Positions 46,682 through 58,119 are shown, counted from the stretch's first letter. The stretch is 64,000 nt of DNA from Mesodorylaimus sp. YZB2_4 (GCA_030248295.1 JASANH010000497.1:1-64000), one strand, 5' to 3'. Notes: generated from the sequence alone by a model not told the origin. A program made the numbers and translations.

Positions 46682-47450
46682 AATGTAGGAAGTAATCCAT
46701 TTTTTAATGTGAAACAAGATAAGACCTGTAATAAGACATGCCCAAATCTACGGATAAGGCACCCCTAGAACAGCTATTGTGACACGTCCAAGATTGGTGT
46801 CTCAGCGTTGTCCCAAGTTGCTGTCTAATATTGCCCTCAACTCGTACCCGTCCTGAAATTGGATCGCACTGTGAAGCTGGCCCCCGCTGATTGTGAGTCA
46901 TGTGCTATTGCACTTGTCTCACTCATCCAGCAGCCTACCAGCCTAGCTGCATGGACTACTGTGTGCCAGCCTAGTGCTTGCTTGCATATGCCATCTATCC
47001 GAGGCCTAGCCATTCCTATCTCCTCCCATTTGTTCATATCCAAACTCGGCTTCATTGGCTTCATATTCTGGCTGTACCAGCCTTTTCCTGCCTGCTAAGG
47101 CGCCTCCTCTCGCAAGCCAGCATTGCGATTGGTAGGGAAAAAATCGATTATGGTGCAGGCAGTTGGAACAGGAATTTATGTTATGGTGAATGGGATCTAT
47201 TTTTGAGCAGCTTCTCTAGTTTTCCCGAAGCCATCAAAAACAGCTTTGCATATCTTTTTGAGCGTGATAAAAATTCAGCTTCTTGGGCTCCACGTGAAAT
47301 TTCACGCAATGCCAGGATATTGTCGATTGTAGAAAAATTTCTCTGTGAACTTGCAAACACGGAGAAGCTTGGTTGCTGGTGCCAATAATAAGCAATATTT
47401 TTTCGATCGCTGTCCAAGGTAGAGCAAGAGAATTTACAATTCCTAGCAGG
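46682..47450. other. No gene recognised
   Basis: Short frames on both strands, including a protein-like plus-strand stretch at 47.25-47.39 kb (ERDKNSASWAPREISRNA). No domain. Confidence 0.3.
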
Positions 47451-47451
47451 T

Positions 47452-47553
47452 CAATGGTCATGTCAGGAAGTCTTTTAGCGGCCAGTCAAGGTCAGGTCAG
47501 GTCAGAAAGATTTTTGAAGGGTCGGTCAAGGTCAGGGTCAGGTCAGACAGTGA
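47452..47553 (+). repeat. Second AGGTCA-type cluster
   Basis: CAAGGTCAGGTCAGGTCAGA and GTCAAGGTCAGGGTCAGGTC within 100 bases, directly preceding SINE family B copy 2. Confidence 0.55.
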
Positions 47554-47574
47554 AAAACCCAGGTCATTGCAACA

Positions 47575-47820
47575 TTATAGCCAAGTCGCACGATGCGGAG
47601 ACCCTGATTCAGGATCGCGCACAATGATGAATTATGAGTCCAAGAGAGAATCGACCCTTTCAGCTGTGAGCCCTGTCGGTGTTCGACAGCTGACACTGGG
47701 AGCATTAGGTGAAAGGTCAGCGAGAAAAACAAAACTGACCTTCCTCACCAGGAATCGAACCTAGGTCCAGCCCTACTTAGCGATACACCATCGACAAATG
47801 CTGAGCCACCATCACACCAG
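47575..47820 (-). mobile_element. tRNA-derived SINE, family B, copy 2
   Basis: Minus strand from about 47820: TGGTGGCTCAGCATTTGTCG (A-box region), CCTAGGTTCGATTCCTGG (B box), CTCGCTGACCTTTCAC (shared with copy 1), then TGTCGAACACCGACAGGG. Diverged. Confidence 0.6.
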
Positions 47821-49484
47821 ATTTTTTGGCGTCAACCGAAGTTTGCTTTCCATTTTGTCAGAGTTATCGTAGAAGCACACTGACCATTGTGTGGTCGCTT
47901 ACCAATCAGCAAGTAATCTGCACAAGAAAGGGAAAAAACGTGTGTATTCCCCATATCATATCAACCGTAGTCCGGGACACCCCAAATCAATGGAATATAA
48001 AATAAGCGGCCGCCAAATAAAAGTTTTTATTAAAATCACATTTCATCATTAAATCCCAAAGACACAAAGAAATGGCTTAAAATTAGACTTGACTCAAACA
48101 GATTTGCAAAAGAACCAGATTGAAGCTGATTTTTTTCTTGAGTGTTTGACACTATCACTAAGTCCATCAATTTTCAGCCCCATCACATGACTCGGGACAT
48201 AACGGTCCCAGCTCGCTGTGAGATGGTCGTTGAGGGCAGATTAGGGGCGTTGCCCACTAGTGCATTCTTGGATGAAGGCGTGGTTGAGCCTAATGCCGGG
48301 TTTGAGACTCGAACCAAGATGTTTTTGGCTCGGTCTTTAGCTAAGTTGAAGGGTGATGGTATAGTCCCCGTGATGGTAGCTAATACATCCAATCAGGAGA
48401 GGAGTTGGGCATCCAATATGAAGCTAGGCACGTTTGAATTTTTGGATAAGGATGCTATGATTTCAGACAGAATTGCTGCTGTTGATGAGCGGCTGGATGC
48501 GAGCAGGAACGACCCTGTCGGAAAGATCGACTGGACGGGTTCAGCATTGTCCAAGGAGCAGCAAGAACGCTTGATTGCGGTATTGCGGAAGTATCCGAAT
48601 GCGTTCGCTCGTCACGAAGGAGATATCGGTAAGAGGTCGCTGTTACAGCATAAGATCGTACATCGTACAGCATACAGAAGCTGTGAAACCTGAAGTCCAG
48701 CGACAGCTAAAAGTCATGCAGGAGTTTAAGACTATTGTTCCGTCCAGTAGTGCAGTGTCGGCTCCTTTAGTCATAGTGCCTAAGAAGGATGGTGGGACAC
48801 GTATATGCGTTGATTTTCGGTCATTGAATGCAGTGACTAAAAGGATCTATACCCGATGCCACGTGTCGATGAGGCGTTGGATAGGTTGGGAGGTGCAAAG
48901 TGGTTTACAAGCTTGGACCTGCAGAGCGGCTACTGGCAGGTTCCTTTGAGCCCTGAATCGAGGGAGCTCACAGCTTTTTCCGCACCAGGAGGTCAGTTCG
49001 AATTCACAGCGGTGCCGTTTGGATTGGTAAATGCAGGCGCCACGTGCCAACGCCTGTTGGAGCTAGTATTGGCAGGTCTGCAGTGGCAGCAATGTTTGGT
49101 GTACATCGATGACATCTTGATCTTCAGCAAGTCGTTTGAAGAGTACTCGAGTCATATTTCCAACGTATTGGATAGACTGGTGAAGGCAGGTCTGAAAGTG
49201 AAGCCTTCAAAGCGCCATTTTGGTAGGGCACGGGTTCCATTTTTGGGGCACGTGATTTCGGCAGAGGGCATACACATTGACGCTAACAAAGTGGATGCTG
49301 TGAAGCGCTTTGGTATTCCCAAGAATGTGAAGGATGTCTGGAGGTTCCTGGGCATGTGTAATTTTTGCCGCGATTTCATACCACAGTTCGCTCTGCTGGC
49401 TGCCCCTGTGTATCAGTTGACGTGTAAGGACCAGAAGTTCGTCTGGGAAAGTAACTGTGAGGAATCATTGGCATTGAAAGAGGC

Positions 49485-49493
49485 TTTGATCTC

Positions 49494-49532
<39 letters not shown>

Positions 49533-50221
49533 TATTATTATTTATTGGTTGTATTGGAAGGTGGGAAGGAGGAGCCTACTATAGATAGCTTTGCCACAAT
49601 CTCTCAAATTCTCCAACATTGCCCAGAGTCTGAGAAACATGCCATTGATGAAATAGGTACCGCTTTAGCACGACGTTGAACTCAACTGCAGAGAAGGTAT
49701 AGGACTGCGTGCTCCGTTGACTGTAAACATAATGTTTCGCTAGCAATACTATTGTGTTCAAACGTTTTCGCACATCTACAGGGGGGTACACCGTGTGCAC
49801 AAATCCAAACAAGAGGTGATCCACTGTCCACTCCAATTCGAGTTGTTCTTTGTTTTCAAACCATCTTAGTATACTAGTCCATGCGGTCCGCGACGCCACG
49901 CAGGACACCAGCATGTGTTCAATAGTATCTTCTGCAGCACCACACCTGTAACACTCACTGTCATTTCGGAGTCCCCATAGTCGAAGCTTGGAGGGAGCAG
50001 CAAGAATGCGGTGAAGGACTTTAAACTGGAAAAACCGGAGCTTATTTGGCACTCCTAGATCTGAGGGCAGCCGCCAGATTTGTTCCCAAGGCCACTCTGC
50101 GACTGTTGGTCGGAGAGCGCACCAGCGCTCTTGGCCTGCGGCAACGACCTGACGAGAAGCAGCAAAACGCTTTTTCGCGCCGTTTACCCCCCTTTTGATC
50201 TCTATGATCTTTGATCTCTAT
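49485..50221 (-). mobile_element. 5'-truncated LINE inserted in the gypsy element
   Basis: A run of 34 T at 49497-49530 is the poly-A tail of a minus-strand LINE whose body runs from 50193 down to 49531. Target duplications are TTTGATCTCTAT at 49485-49496 and 50210-50221, with an extra copy at 50194-50205 followed by GATC, apparently filler at the 5' junction. It contains only the last part of ORF2, as usual for truncated insertions. Confidence 0.9.
49579..50052 (-). CDS. LINE ORF2 C-terminal end with CCHC motif
   Basis: 157 codons open to the natural stop. Begins KLRFFQFKVLHRILAAPSKL, then the zinc-like CYRCGAAEDTIEHMLVSC (C-x2-C-x7-H-x4-C), WTSILRWFENKEQLEL, and a helical end RLNTIVLLAKHYVYSQR. 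This is the C-terminal module downstream of reverse transcriptase in L1/Tx1/Jockey-type LINEs. The clean frame and long poly-A tract suggest a young insertion. Confidence 0.85.
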   Translation of the reverse strand: MPNKLRFFQFKVLHRILAAPSKLRLWGLRNDSECYRCGAAEDTIEHMLVSCVASRTAWTSILRWFENKEQLELEWTVDHLLFGFVHTVYPPVDVRKRLNTIVLLAKHYVYSQRSTQSYTFSAVEFNVVLKRYLFHQWHVSQTLGNVGEFERLWQSYL

Positions 50222-50800
50222 GCCTCTTCTTCGTTTCCCTGACTTTTCGAAGGCCTTTGTGCTGCAGACAGATGCATCTAACATTGGCATTGGCGCAGTA
50301 CTGTATCAGCAGCATGGATCTGATCGATGGGTTGTTGCTTACGCGTCTAGGATGTTGACGAAGGCCGAAAAGAATTATTCTCGCGAAAAGCCGAGCTCCG
50401 ATGATTTTCGCGTTCATTTCTTCGGCAAAAATCAGTATGCGTCGATTGGACGTGATTCCGTGTTTGAGTATTTGCAGTTCAAAGACGCTTTGACGTCGAA
50501 AGCTGCAGGGCTTGGAAGAGCCGTTCAGGTAGCTGCCGAGGGAGAAAGACACCCGTCGGAAGGTGCGCGTGGCTAGAGAGTAGGGGCACATACGGTTTTT
50601 GTGAGATGGCCAAGTTCTGCGCATGGGTGTATTATGAGGTAGCACGTGTGTGCTTTTTCGGTTCTTTTCAGATAGTTCGGGGAATCTCGAGCGCGTCAAA
50701 AAGTGGTCGTATCCGCTCATCGTCAATTCAGGATCGATGACGCGGTGTTATGATTTTGTTTGTTTTGCTTGGTTCGCTTGGTCCTTGTTAGAGGGGGGAG

Positions 50801-51207
50801 TGATGATAAGGGTACGTTTGAGTTCCCGCCTTGTTATGCTACGTGCCCCCGTGTGCCATTGCAGTAATGCGCTCGTGTGATTGGAGTTGGACGGACTCGC
50901 TGCGTCTGATGGGAATTGAATAGAATTATTGGTCTGGAGTGGTCGCTTGGGTATCGCCTGTCTGATAAGAACACCTGAGCCGCGTCACAGCCGTGAGAGC
51001 TGGTCACCTCTGGGGATAGGTCGGTATCACCTTTTTCCGGGATCGAGATCAGGGCAAGCCCGATCGGGATCGGGTTTTTTGTTTGAGGTCGAACAGTTTG
51101 CACGCACGAAGGAGATGAGTCTATTTTCCAGACCAAAGCACACTTCAGTCATCCAGGTTTTTTATCAGGTCGAGTTTCAGTCATTATAAATAAGCTGAAA
51201 TTGATGA
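50801..51207 (+). other. Possible LTR start and unassigned sequence
   Basis: Follows the purine tract of the gypsy fossil (TGATGATAAGGG..). A TATAAATAA word is at about 51186. No second LTR copy is in the window. GATCGGGATCGGG repeats occur at about 51.06 kb. Confidence 0.35.
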
Positions 51208-51361
51208 GTACCGTATTTCTTCGACATTCTCCCCACGGGAGAAGTTTTTTCAAATGGGTCCCAGATGGGGGAGAATAACCAGAGGGGGGAGAATAAAGTT
51301 CAATCGGGGTCTAGACAGGGGAGAATAACCAGAGGGGGAGGATTTCGAGGAAATACGATAC
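51208..51361. mobile_element. Short MITE with 27-bp inverted ends
   Basis: 154 bases. The left end GTACCGTATTTCTTCGACAT pairs with the inverse of the right end (GTATCGTATTTCCTCGAAAT), both continuing into TCTCCCC or TCCTCCCC. The interior has repeated GGGGGAGAATAACCAGAGGG. No coding. The CGTATTT.(C/T)TCGA tip is common among non-autonomous animal DNA transposons. Confidence 0.7.
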
Positions 51362-51979
51362 ATTCGCATTTTCGATACTCGTCCAGCAAGGTCAGCCTAG
51401 GCTAAGTAAAATCAGTGTTGCTATCATTATCGATTTGAGCTGATGTTGCTGTTGCCTCTTCATCGCAGATATGATGGATCAGAGTGTACAATGCTTATGC
51501 ATATCATAATTATTAGCAGAATCCCCATGCCTCAATGTCAGGATCAGGATCGGGATCTTAACCAATCCCGTACAGCCGCGCTTATGACTGCTTGTCAGCT
51601 AACATGATTGGAAGTCCCGCAGAGAACTGAGCCGGCGCGGCCCCCCGCAAAACTTTCACATAATATGGGGAAAAGTTGTAGGAAAAGTTTGTGGAGGCTT
51701 TTACAAAGTAGAAATCCGCTCCATAAATCAAAAACGATTTGTCTTCGAAGGAGATAGCATCTTGTCGAGCTCAAGAAAGCGTAAGAGGAAACATTTCACA
51801 AAACTGCGTTTGGAAGGGGGGGTGGCTGAAGTGGTCGACCATTTTTGAGGGGGGTTCGCGAGAAGTGGTCGGCATGCGGTCAGGGGGGGGGGAGGGGGGT
51901 CACAAAATCGAGATTTAGTGCGATCGACCTTTATGGATGGCTCCTTTGGTGATTGGAAGCATGGCGAAATTTTTAGAAG
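51362..51979. other. No gene recognised
   Basis: G-rich stretches (51815-51900) and GGATCGGGATC words; nothing coding. Confidence 0.4.
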
Positions 51980-52250
51980 GTGGTATTGCATACAGAAACT
52001 GTGGAAGATCCGGATTCGAAGGATAAGAAGAAGGTGCATCATTTTGTTGATCCGGAGACCGGCGCGTGCACTAATACGATCGAAGGTTTGTGGGCGCAAT
52101 TCAAAAGATATGATAAGGCTCGCTTTGGTGCGTGTCGTGACCATTTGCAAGACTACATATGAGTTTATGAGGCGTTATCAGTACGGTGGATATGACATTT
52201 TTTACCATTTTTGGCATGCTGTGTCCTTACGTTATCCCGTTCTAGCGTGA
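51980..52250 (+). pseudogene. Merlin (IS1016-like) transposase, C-terminal remnant
   Basis: Encodes HHFVDPETGACTNTIEGLWA, FKRYDKARFGACRDHLQDY and, after a one-base frame change near 52155, YEFMRRYQYGGYDIFYHFWH. The block N/HHFVDPxTGAxTxxIEgLW, with its catalytic E, followed by R..G..R..L..Y..EFMRR, is the end of ISXO2/Merlin DDE transposases, which cut and paste DNA with 8-bp duplications. N-terminal two thirds and terminal repeats were not found. Broken. Confidence 0.75.
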
Positions 52251-53813
52251 AAACTGCAGTAAGATCAATGCCATAAGGAGATACTGCCGACTAAAAAGTG
52301 GTTGCTGTAGTCTCTCGTTTGTGAAGATGTGACAGATGGATCAGCCGGCTAAGTATTCTGTTTCTTCGGAGGGAGGGCTCAGAGGGAAGGGAGGTTTAGA
52401 CCACCCCGAGCACGCCCTCCCAATGGTGATGGATCCGCTCTGCTTCAAGAGTGTTAAAGAGTTGAAACATTAACTCAACGGTTTGGGGGAGGCAGTATCG
52501 ATCGCACTTTTACGCCTAAAAGTGCTGTGGAAGCTGGGGCCGCCGCAGTTTGTTCTTGAGTACAGCGACTCGTTGAAGGCGGACATCGTGCATGGAGCTG
52601 GGTCTGCACAGACTAAGGGCCTGGTCCGACACTGTCCCTCGGATCACCACACCCACCATTGGCGAGTATCGATGCCAGAAAGGCTACGGGTGGACCCAGA
52701 TCGTCTGCATCTACCGCCGAATCTTGCCACAGACGCCTGCAATGGTTATTGGATGCGTGCACCCTTGCGGCTGGTGGAGATCAATACAGCCGTCGATTCT
52801 CCATCACCCTCTACTGTATGTGGCCAGCGCTGATCAACTGACGTGAGCCAGGACGACTACCTACTCATCACGTATCTGCGACTAACGGCAGGCGGGACAG
52901 GGTATCTGCCCCCTCCCGATGTGCAGTGTCTGAAGGAACTCGACCCCACCTCGGCCACCCCCTCGGACACGCACCAACACCTGACTGACCACCATCGATC
53001 GTCTCCATTCCAAGACCGTCCTCCAATCGCAGGTCATCCCCTCGTCGACCACTAACCCGTCTTAATCGCGCGAATCCCGTCTCTTTTCCATCGTCAGTGA
53101 CCAAAATGTGATGTGGGGTTTGGACCACGGAACTGTCCGCCTGCATGTGCTTGTGGGACTGGCAATGATGAGACTGCCTCCAACTCACGCCCCTCGAGTC
53201 CTGTTCCATTCTACTGCATTTCACAGTGCCAATGTTACTCTATGCGCGAGAGTAAAAATGTACAAACTGTCAAGGACTAGAAAAAAGGCCAGAATAATGT
53301 GCCAAAAGTTGCCGCCCAGGTCCGACAATGGGTCCCAAAACCCAATCCATTTTTTGGATTTTTGGGATGGGTTGGGTCGGGATTTTTGGCAGGATGGTAC
53401 TCGGGGTCAGCATGAGTATGTGGTTGATCGGCACAGCAGTGTGAAGCCATGATGACAGACAAACGATGTCTGTTGTTTTCGAATCGACAGATTCTGCTGC
53501 TTCAAAGGCGACAATGCGGCATGTCAGTCTGACTGTGACGGAACTGAGAAATCGTCAGTCAGCGGATGATATCGGACTCTGACCCGATCTCTCGTCGGCT
53601 CGCACTTAGAGATCAGGTCAGCCAGGTCCTAATTTTGAAATTTCGATCAGTCAGAACCCATTACGAAGCCTCGCGCTTTTTGGGGGAGGAGTATGATGAC
53701 GGGAGACCCGCATCTTCCCATTCGAGGAACAGGCCTTGTAAGATTTAAGTGCCCTGGTGAAAATAGTCGCTTAGCTGGGGCCATGAAGATTCGAAACTTG
53801 CAGCTCGAGAGGA
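52251..53813. other. No gene recognised
   Basis: Overlapping frames at 52.48-52.85 kb on the plus strand have no known domain. TTTTTGGGTTGGG-type low-complexity sequence lies at 53.33-53.40 kb, with a second patch at 54.27-54.41 kb. Confidence 0.35.
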
Positions 53814-54029
53814 ATGATCGTTGAGATACAGTATGAGCAGGATACTTCTCGGGTCTCAGGTTGTTTTTGTAGGAGTTTAAGAACCGAATTTGGAGGTGCA
53901 GTCGGATTAGCTTCCGCCAGTTTATCACCCGCTGAATCAGCAGCATCTGGTATCCCCGGAGGTCTAGTTGAAGGTACAGTAAATGAACATGCGAGTGGGG
54001 CGAGACTCAACTTCTCGAAAATGTGTTAA
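53814..54029 (+). CDS. Small hypothetical frame
   Basis: 71 codons: MIVEIQYEQDTSRVSG, then LASASLSPAESAASGIPGG. Alanine/serine/glycine rich, no domain and no matching neighbour. Low confidence that it is a gene. Confidence 0.15.
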   Translation: MIVEIQYEQDTSRVSGCFCRSLRTEFGGAVGLASASLSPAESAASGIPGGLVEGTVNEHASGARLNFSKMC

Positions 54030-54884
54030 TTCTAAGGTCAACTTTTAGAGTTATGTGCATGTCAAAATGTGCTACCCAGTGCCATGGAGAGGCCGGGGGG
54101 GGGGGGGGGGTTTCTTCCACCATCCTCACAACTTCTCTGGAGGAAGATTTTCCAGTAAAACCTCTGTGCGAACAAGATTGCTTTTCCCCTGGTCTCCTAG
54201 TAAAGAATGTAGGATTCATAAAATGTGCTATATATTGATAGTATACTGTATCTACTTTACTGAAAAAAAGTGCTCAAAAAGTATGGGTTTTCACGGGTTG
54301 GGTTTGAGTTTTCAAAAATGGGCTTGTGTTAGGTTTTGGGTTGGGCTCGACTTGAAATTTTTTGGGCTGGTTTTGGGTCGAACTGTGAACCCATCGTCGG
54401 ACCTGGGTTAACATGCAACATTTATATCAGTTTTGTAGAGCACGAAATTCTCTACAATTTTCGTGTTGGGGTCGAGGGAGGCCGTCATCGAAAATTTCGA
54501 GAAAATCAGCAAAAACCATTTTTTCACGTCACACAAATTATCGATTATTTGACGATCAGATTGGAAATCGAAATCGAATAAAAAGTTGACGCAGTCTTCT
54601 AGAGCTCAAAATTCTCTACAAGTTTTATGTTGGGGTCGTGTGTGGTTGCAGCTGAAAATTCTAAGAAAATCGACAAAAATTCTTCTCTCTGTCTTAAAAC
54701 CAAGTCACGGGTGGACGTTTGGCTTTGATTATTATAGATTATGTGTATCAAAATGGCAGATCATGCATGATGACGTGATTTATTATGCTGGATTCGTGTG
54801 TGCTTTCAGTTTCAGTGCACTTCGTCTTCAAGGCGCAAATAATCGTGGTGTCAAATTTTCTACGTGTTAAACTGGCCTCGTGGC

Positions 54885-55051
54885 CTGGCGGGTTCGGCGT
54901 CTGCTTCTCTCGCCAGGTCCGCAGTTACGGGCGAGTGTTCGACTCGCGGGCTGGTAAATCATTTTGTGTAAAATGTGTCCCTTCACCCTCGAGTGCGCAT
55001 ACGGGTTTGGTGATGTGGTCAAACATGAACATGAACATGAACATGAACTGA
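54885..55051 (+). mobile_element. tRNA-derived SINE, family A, copy 2
   Basis: Head with GTGGCCTGGCGGGTTCGGCG (A-box region) and GTGTTCGACTCGC (B box), body CCTTCACCCTCGAGTGCGC, then a tail (AACATG)n ending about 55051. It shares order and words with the reverse-strand copy at 32393-32573. It lies just beyond the 3' end of the PAN gene. Confidence 0.75.
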
Positions 55052-55190
55052 ACTTTATGCCCATCGACCCTTGCACCCTTTCTTGCAGGAAACAAATGTC
55101 GTAAGCAACAAAAGCATTGCACCATTGCGGGCACTTACAATCAGGCTAGCAGTGACAGGCCGTATCTCATGCTTCATATGGCCGTATGCA

Positions 55191-57369
55191 CTAACTGGGT
55201 AGTTTTTTACAATCAATGCACGATATCAGAACGGAGCCAGTGAAGCCGATCGGCAGAGACGTGGCATTCGAGCAGACACTAGCCTCGTAGGATAGCAAAC
55301 AATTGTCATTGTGGAAGAAGGCCGAGGCGCAGAAATGTTGACGAAAGCAGAAATGAGCACATGCTTCGATGGAAGTGGTCTCGTTGGTGGCAGCATAGAT
55401 CTTAGGTTTCCGATTCATCAATGTTGGCTGCACACCATAAGTCAGTTTCGTATTGCATTCTGTAAATGCAAGAACTTACTTTTTCAATCATTAGAAATGG
55501 CTGCTATCTAAATTACTTGGCATCAGATAAGAAAATGCCTTGGATTCGCGTAAATACAAAACATGAGTGGGAAGCGATGAGGAGGTTGAGTTCGAAACAC
55601 CGTGCATGGCGTCTTGCGGTGTCTTGGTTGTTGGGTGATCAGCTGGCTTGATCAATTTTGCTGGCCCCAATCGATTCTCATCCAAATCTTGGACAAAACT
55701 GGGTGGATCTGAAATGGATATTTGCAAATTTGTAATTTAAATATTTGGTTTTCCCGCCAAGTTTTAAAGGACTTACTTTCTTTGCAAGTAATACAAGTGA
55801 ACATTTTGACATCATTATTCGCTTTGACTGACGATTCGGCATTGGTGTTGGATTGTAGTTGGCTGTCTGCCTGACTGCTGGCACTGGATGAGCTGGCCGC
55901 ATTGTCGCAGCTATCGGGGCGATAATAACCGAAATAGCAGATGCCATCGGCGTTCGGTTGATCGAGACGAGGCTTGTACATGACTGTGTAACAAAAGTGC
56001 AGTTTTTCGTAGCACATGTGAATGCACTCTTGTTCCGACTTGGCCGTGGTCTGCATGTAGAACTGTAAGTCTTCCTCGCGTTTGTCGAAGATTGGGCGAA
56101 AGTCAAGGAAACCGTTGCAATCTGAAACGAGAGGAGTGATGCAGAAGAATGTTTAGAAGAGATGTCAGCTCTTACCTTTGACTTTGGTCAGATCCACGTA
56201 GGTCGCGAGAGATGAACCTGGAAATGGAGAAGGTTTGGAGTCGAATATGGCCACAGCGGGGTGTCAGAAAAGAGCCACAAGTGGCTTTTATGCTCGGCCA
56301 AGGCACTGCAGGCGTGTTTATGGCAGTCTGGAGGAGCTCAGGGTTCATATTGAGTCCTTAGAGGACAGGCAAGGGCTGTTGACATGAATATGGACACACA
56401 GTTGGGAGAGTTCATGGGCTCGATTAAGATACTGCAGGGATCATGGCAGTCTTCAGGAGCTCAGGGCCCACATGGAGTCCTCAGAGGGCAGAGAATAGGC
56501 TGGTGACACGAACGTGGAGACAGTCAGGGACCACGTCTTCATGTGGTCCACTGAGCTCGTGGTGCAGAGGTGCACATGCAGAGATGGTATCTCCTATGGA
56601 CTGTGGTCCTGATTTTGTTCCCTGTCAGTCTGCACCACAGTGCGCCAGCAGCCCACGGTAAATCTCGTATTATGCGCCGCCAATCTTCGCCTGTACACAG
56701 TACAGTACTTTTCCAGTAAGCCTGTCAGACTGATCTGTATATCTAATCTGCAGGAGGTCCACTGCTAGTTTTGCAGTCACGAGTCGTTCATTCTGGCTCC
56801 TTCAGTCAGCCAAGAATGCACTCCCGTTTTTCTTGTTCTTGCAACCCTCTGAAGGCGGGTTTTGGTGAGCGGGAGAGAGTAATCGATACTTTCTCCTGGC
56901 TTGGAGACGTCACCCGCTGGGTTGATGTTTTAGCCGCAGGTATAGTCGTAGAACTCGCCTGCTCCAATCGGAGTTTCATTGGTTCAAGGTTGTATTCTCC
57001 TATAGCATATATTCTGAGCCCTGTCAATCTTCCCCACAATGAACCCTAGTACAGTAGTCCATTGAAGATCCCTCACTGCGGAGCTCCGCAGTAAATCCTG
57101 GTGATCTATAAAAGATTCCAGTTGTTCGCCGGGGTACCGGACCCGAGAGATGTCCTTGGTGCAGTCCTGAAGCACCAGTTCTCTAAGTTGTAGCTCATAT
57201 CCCGCCATCGTTTCAGAGAATCCCTTCAATCCGAACAGGAGATTTATCAAATAGTTATCCACCCTGCAATTGCACAGGACAGGACACCGCATCGTCCAAC
57301 ATCCTCCGAGCTCACCCTTCAAATCAACTTACCAAAAAACACGCTTAAAATGATCAAAGCCTGTTCCAT
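55191..57369 (-). CDS. Secreted protein with two PAN/apple-like modules, four exons
   Basis: Exons (high to low): 57369-57333, 56217-56176, 56121-55777, 55459-55191; total 693 bases, 230 residues. Each junction has GTAAG donors and YYYCAG-type acceptors and keeps frame. Exon 1 gives the signal peptide MEQALIILSVFFG, cut near GSSLATYVD. Exon 3 holds DCNGFLDFRPIF, SEQECIHMCYEKLHFCYTVM, CYFGYYRPDSCDN, a serine/glutamine/asparagine linker, and FTCITCKE. Exon 4 holds KCNTKLTYGV, SIEACAHFCFRQHFCASAFF, NCLLSYEASVC and ISCIDCKKLPS before the stop. The C..C..C spacing of each half and its closing C-x2-CK fit PAN-like modules, which bind proteins or glycans extracellularly; the ligand is unknown. Intron 1 (1115 bases) carries repeats; introns 2 and 3 are 54 and 317 bases. 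Confidence 0.8.
56281..56525. repeat. Two diverged tandem copies, about 120 bp, in intron 1 of the PAN gene
   Basis: Both copies share GCACTGCAGG or ATACTGCAGG, CATGGCAGTCT(GG/TC)AGGAGCTCAGG, GAGTCCT(T/C)AGAGG and GTTGACATGAA or GGTGACACGAA in the same order. Confidence 0.6.
56865..57000 (+). repeat. Dispersed repeat D, copy 2 (partial)
   Basis: GACGTCACCCGCTGGGTTGATGTTTTAGC, then CGCCTGCTCCAATCGGAGTTT in the order of 34995-35190. Lies inside intron 1 of the PAN gene. Confidence 0.55.
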
Positions 57370-58119
57370 GTTCGCTTTTCTTCACCAGCCGACTTTGGTA
57401 GAAAAATTCAATTTCTTCCACTGACGACGGACAGTTGGGAGAAAAATTTAGAAAGTGCATAAGTTTGAATTGGCATCTAAATAATTCAAGGTCATTTCAC
57501 TCGGCCTAAAGTAGACATACTCTCGTCCTTCTCGCACGTTGGTGCCAGTCCGTGCTGCGTGACCGTGACGCGCGGGGCAAATGGCCGGCCAAAACGCGTA
57601 ACAGTCTGATCATCACAATAAGACTAGTCCATATTTTTATGGCGTTTCTACATCAGGACAGAGAAATTGAATGACTTTGATTCAGTAATGTACAGAATCG
57701 CCAGATTGTCTTGACGAATGGCCTCGGCATCGCGCAACCCAAAAAGGACACAGCCAGGCCCAGCAGCTTTCTCCTAACCTTGAATTAAAATAGCCCCCCA
57801 AGAAATACAGCGCGCATGCATGTTGCAAAAAGGTGACCATGTTTGCTCTATTTCATTCGAGCCATGCAATTTCGACCAAGCACAAGCACGTTCCATCCTC
57901 ACCTCCAATGGCGGCGGGACTGCAGTCTTCACTCAGAAATCTCTAAGGCGGGCACAAAATTTTGAATGGAGGCCAAAGAAGGGGGCTTAAATTTTCAAGG
58001 TAGTTGATCCGTCTAGTCTGATAAACAGCATCCTGGCGGGCTCGTTGTGTGCAGAGGGGCCTCTGACCAGAGGCATGGACTTTCTAGCACGGCATGGTGT
58101 AAAAATATCCACCAGTCAC
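57370..58119. other. Upstream flank of the PAN gene; nothing else recognised
   Basis: Contains the promoter side of the minus-strand PAN gene. No TATA box can be fixed with confidence and no other frame has a domain. Confidence 0.35.

Larger units (their letters stand above)
48140..51200 (+). mobile_element. Second Ty3/gypsy remnant, split by a LINE
   Basis: Parts in order: a segment between protease and reverse transcriptase (48.15-48.65 kb; WTGSALSKEQQERLIAVL, KYPNAFARHEGDIG); reverse transcriptase (48.7-49.48 kb) with VIVPKKDGGTRICVDFRSLN, FTSLDLQSGYWQVPL and the catalytic LVYIDDILIFS; then, beyond the inserted LINE, the RNase H start (LQTDASNIGIGAVLYQQ, 50.26 kb). Integrase is missing. 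A purine run GAGGGGGGAG (50791-50800) looks like a polypurine tract, so an LTR may begin at 50801; its far end was not found. Fossil with several breaks. Confidence 0.85.
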
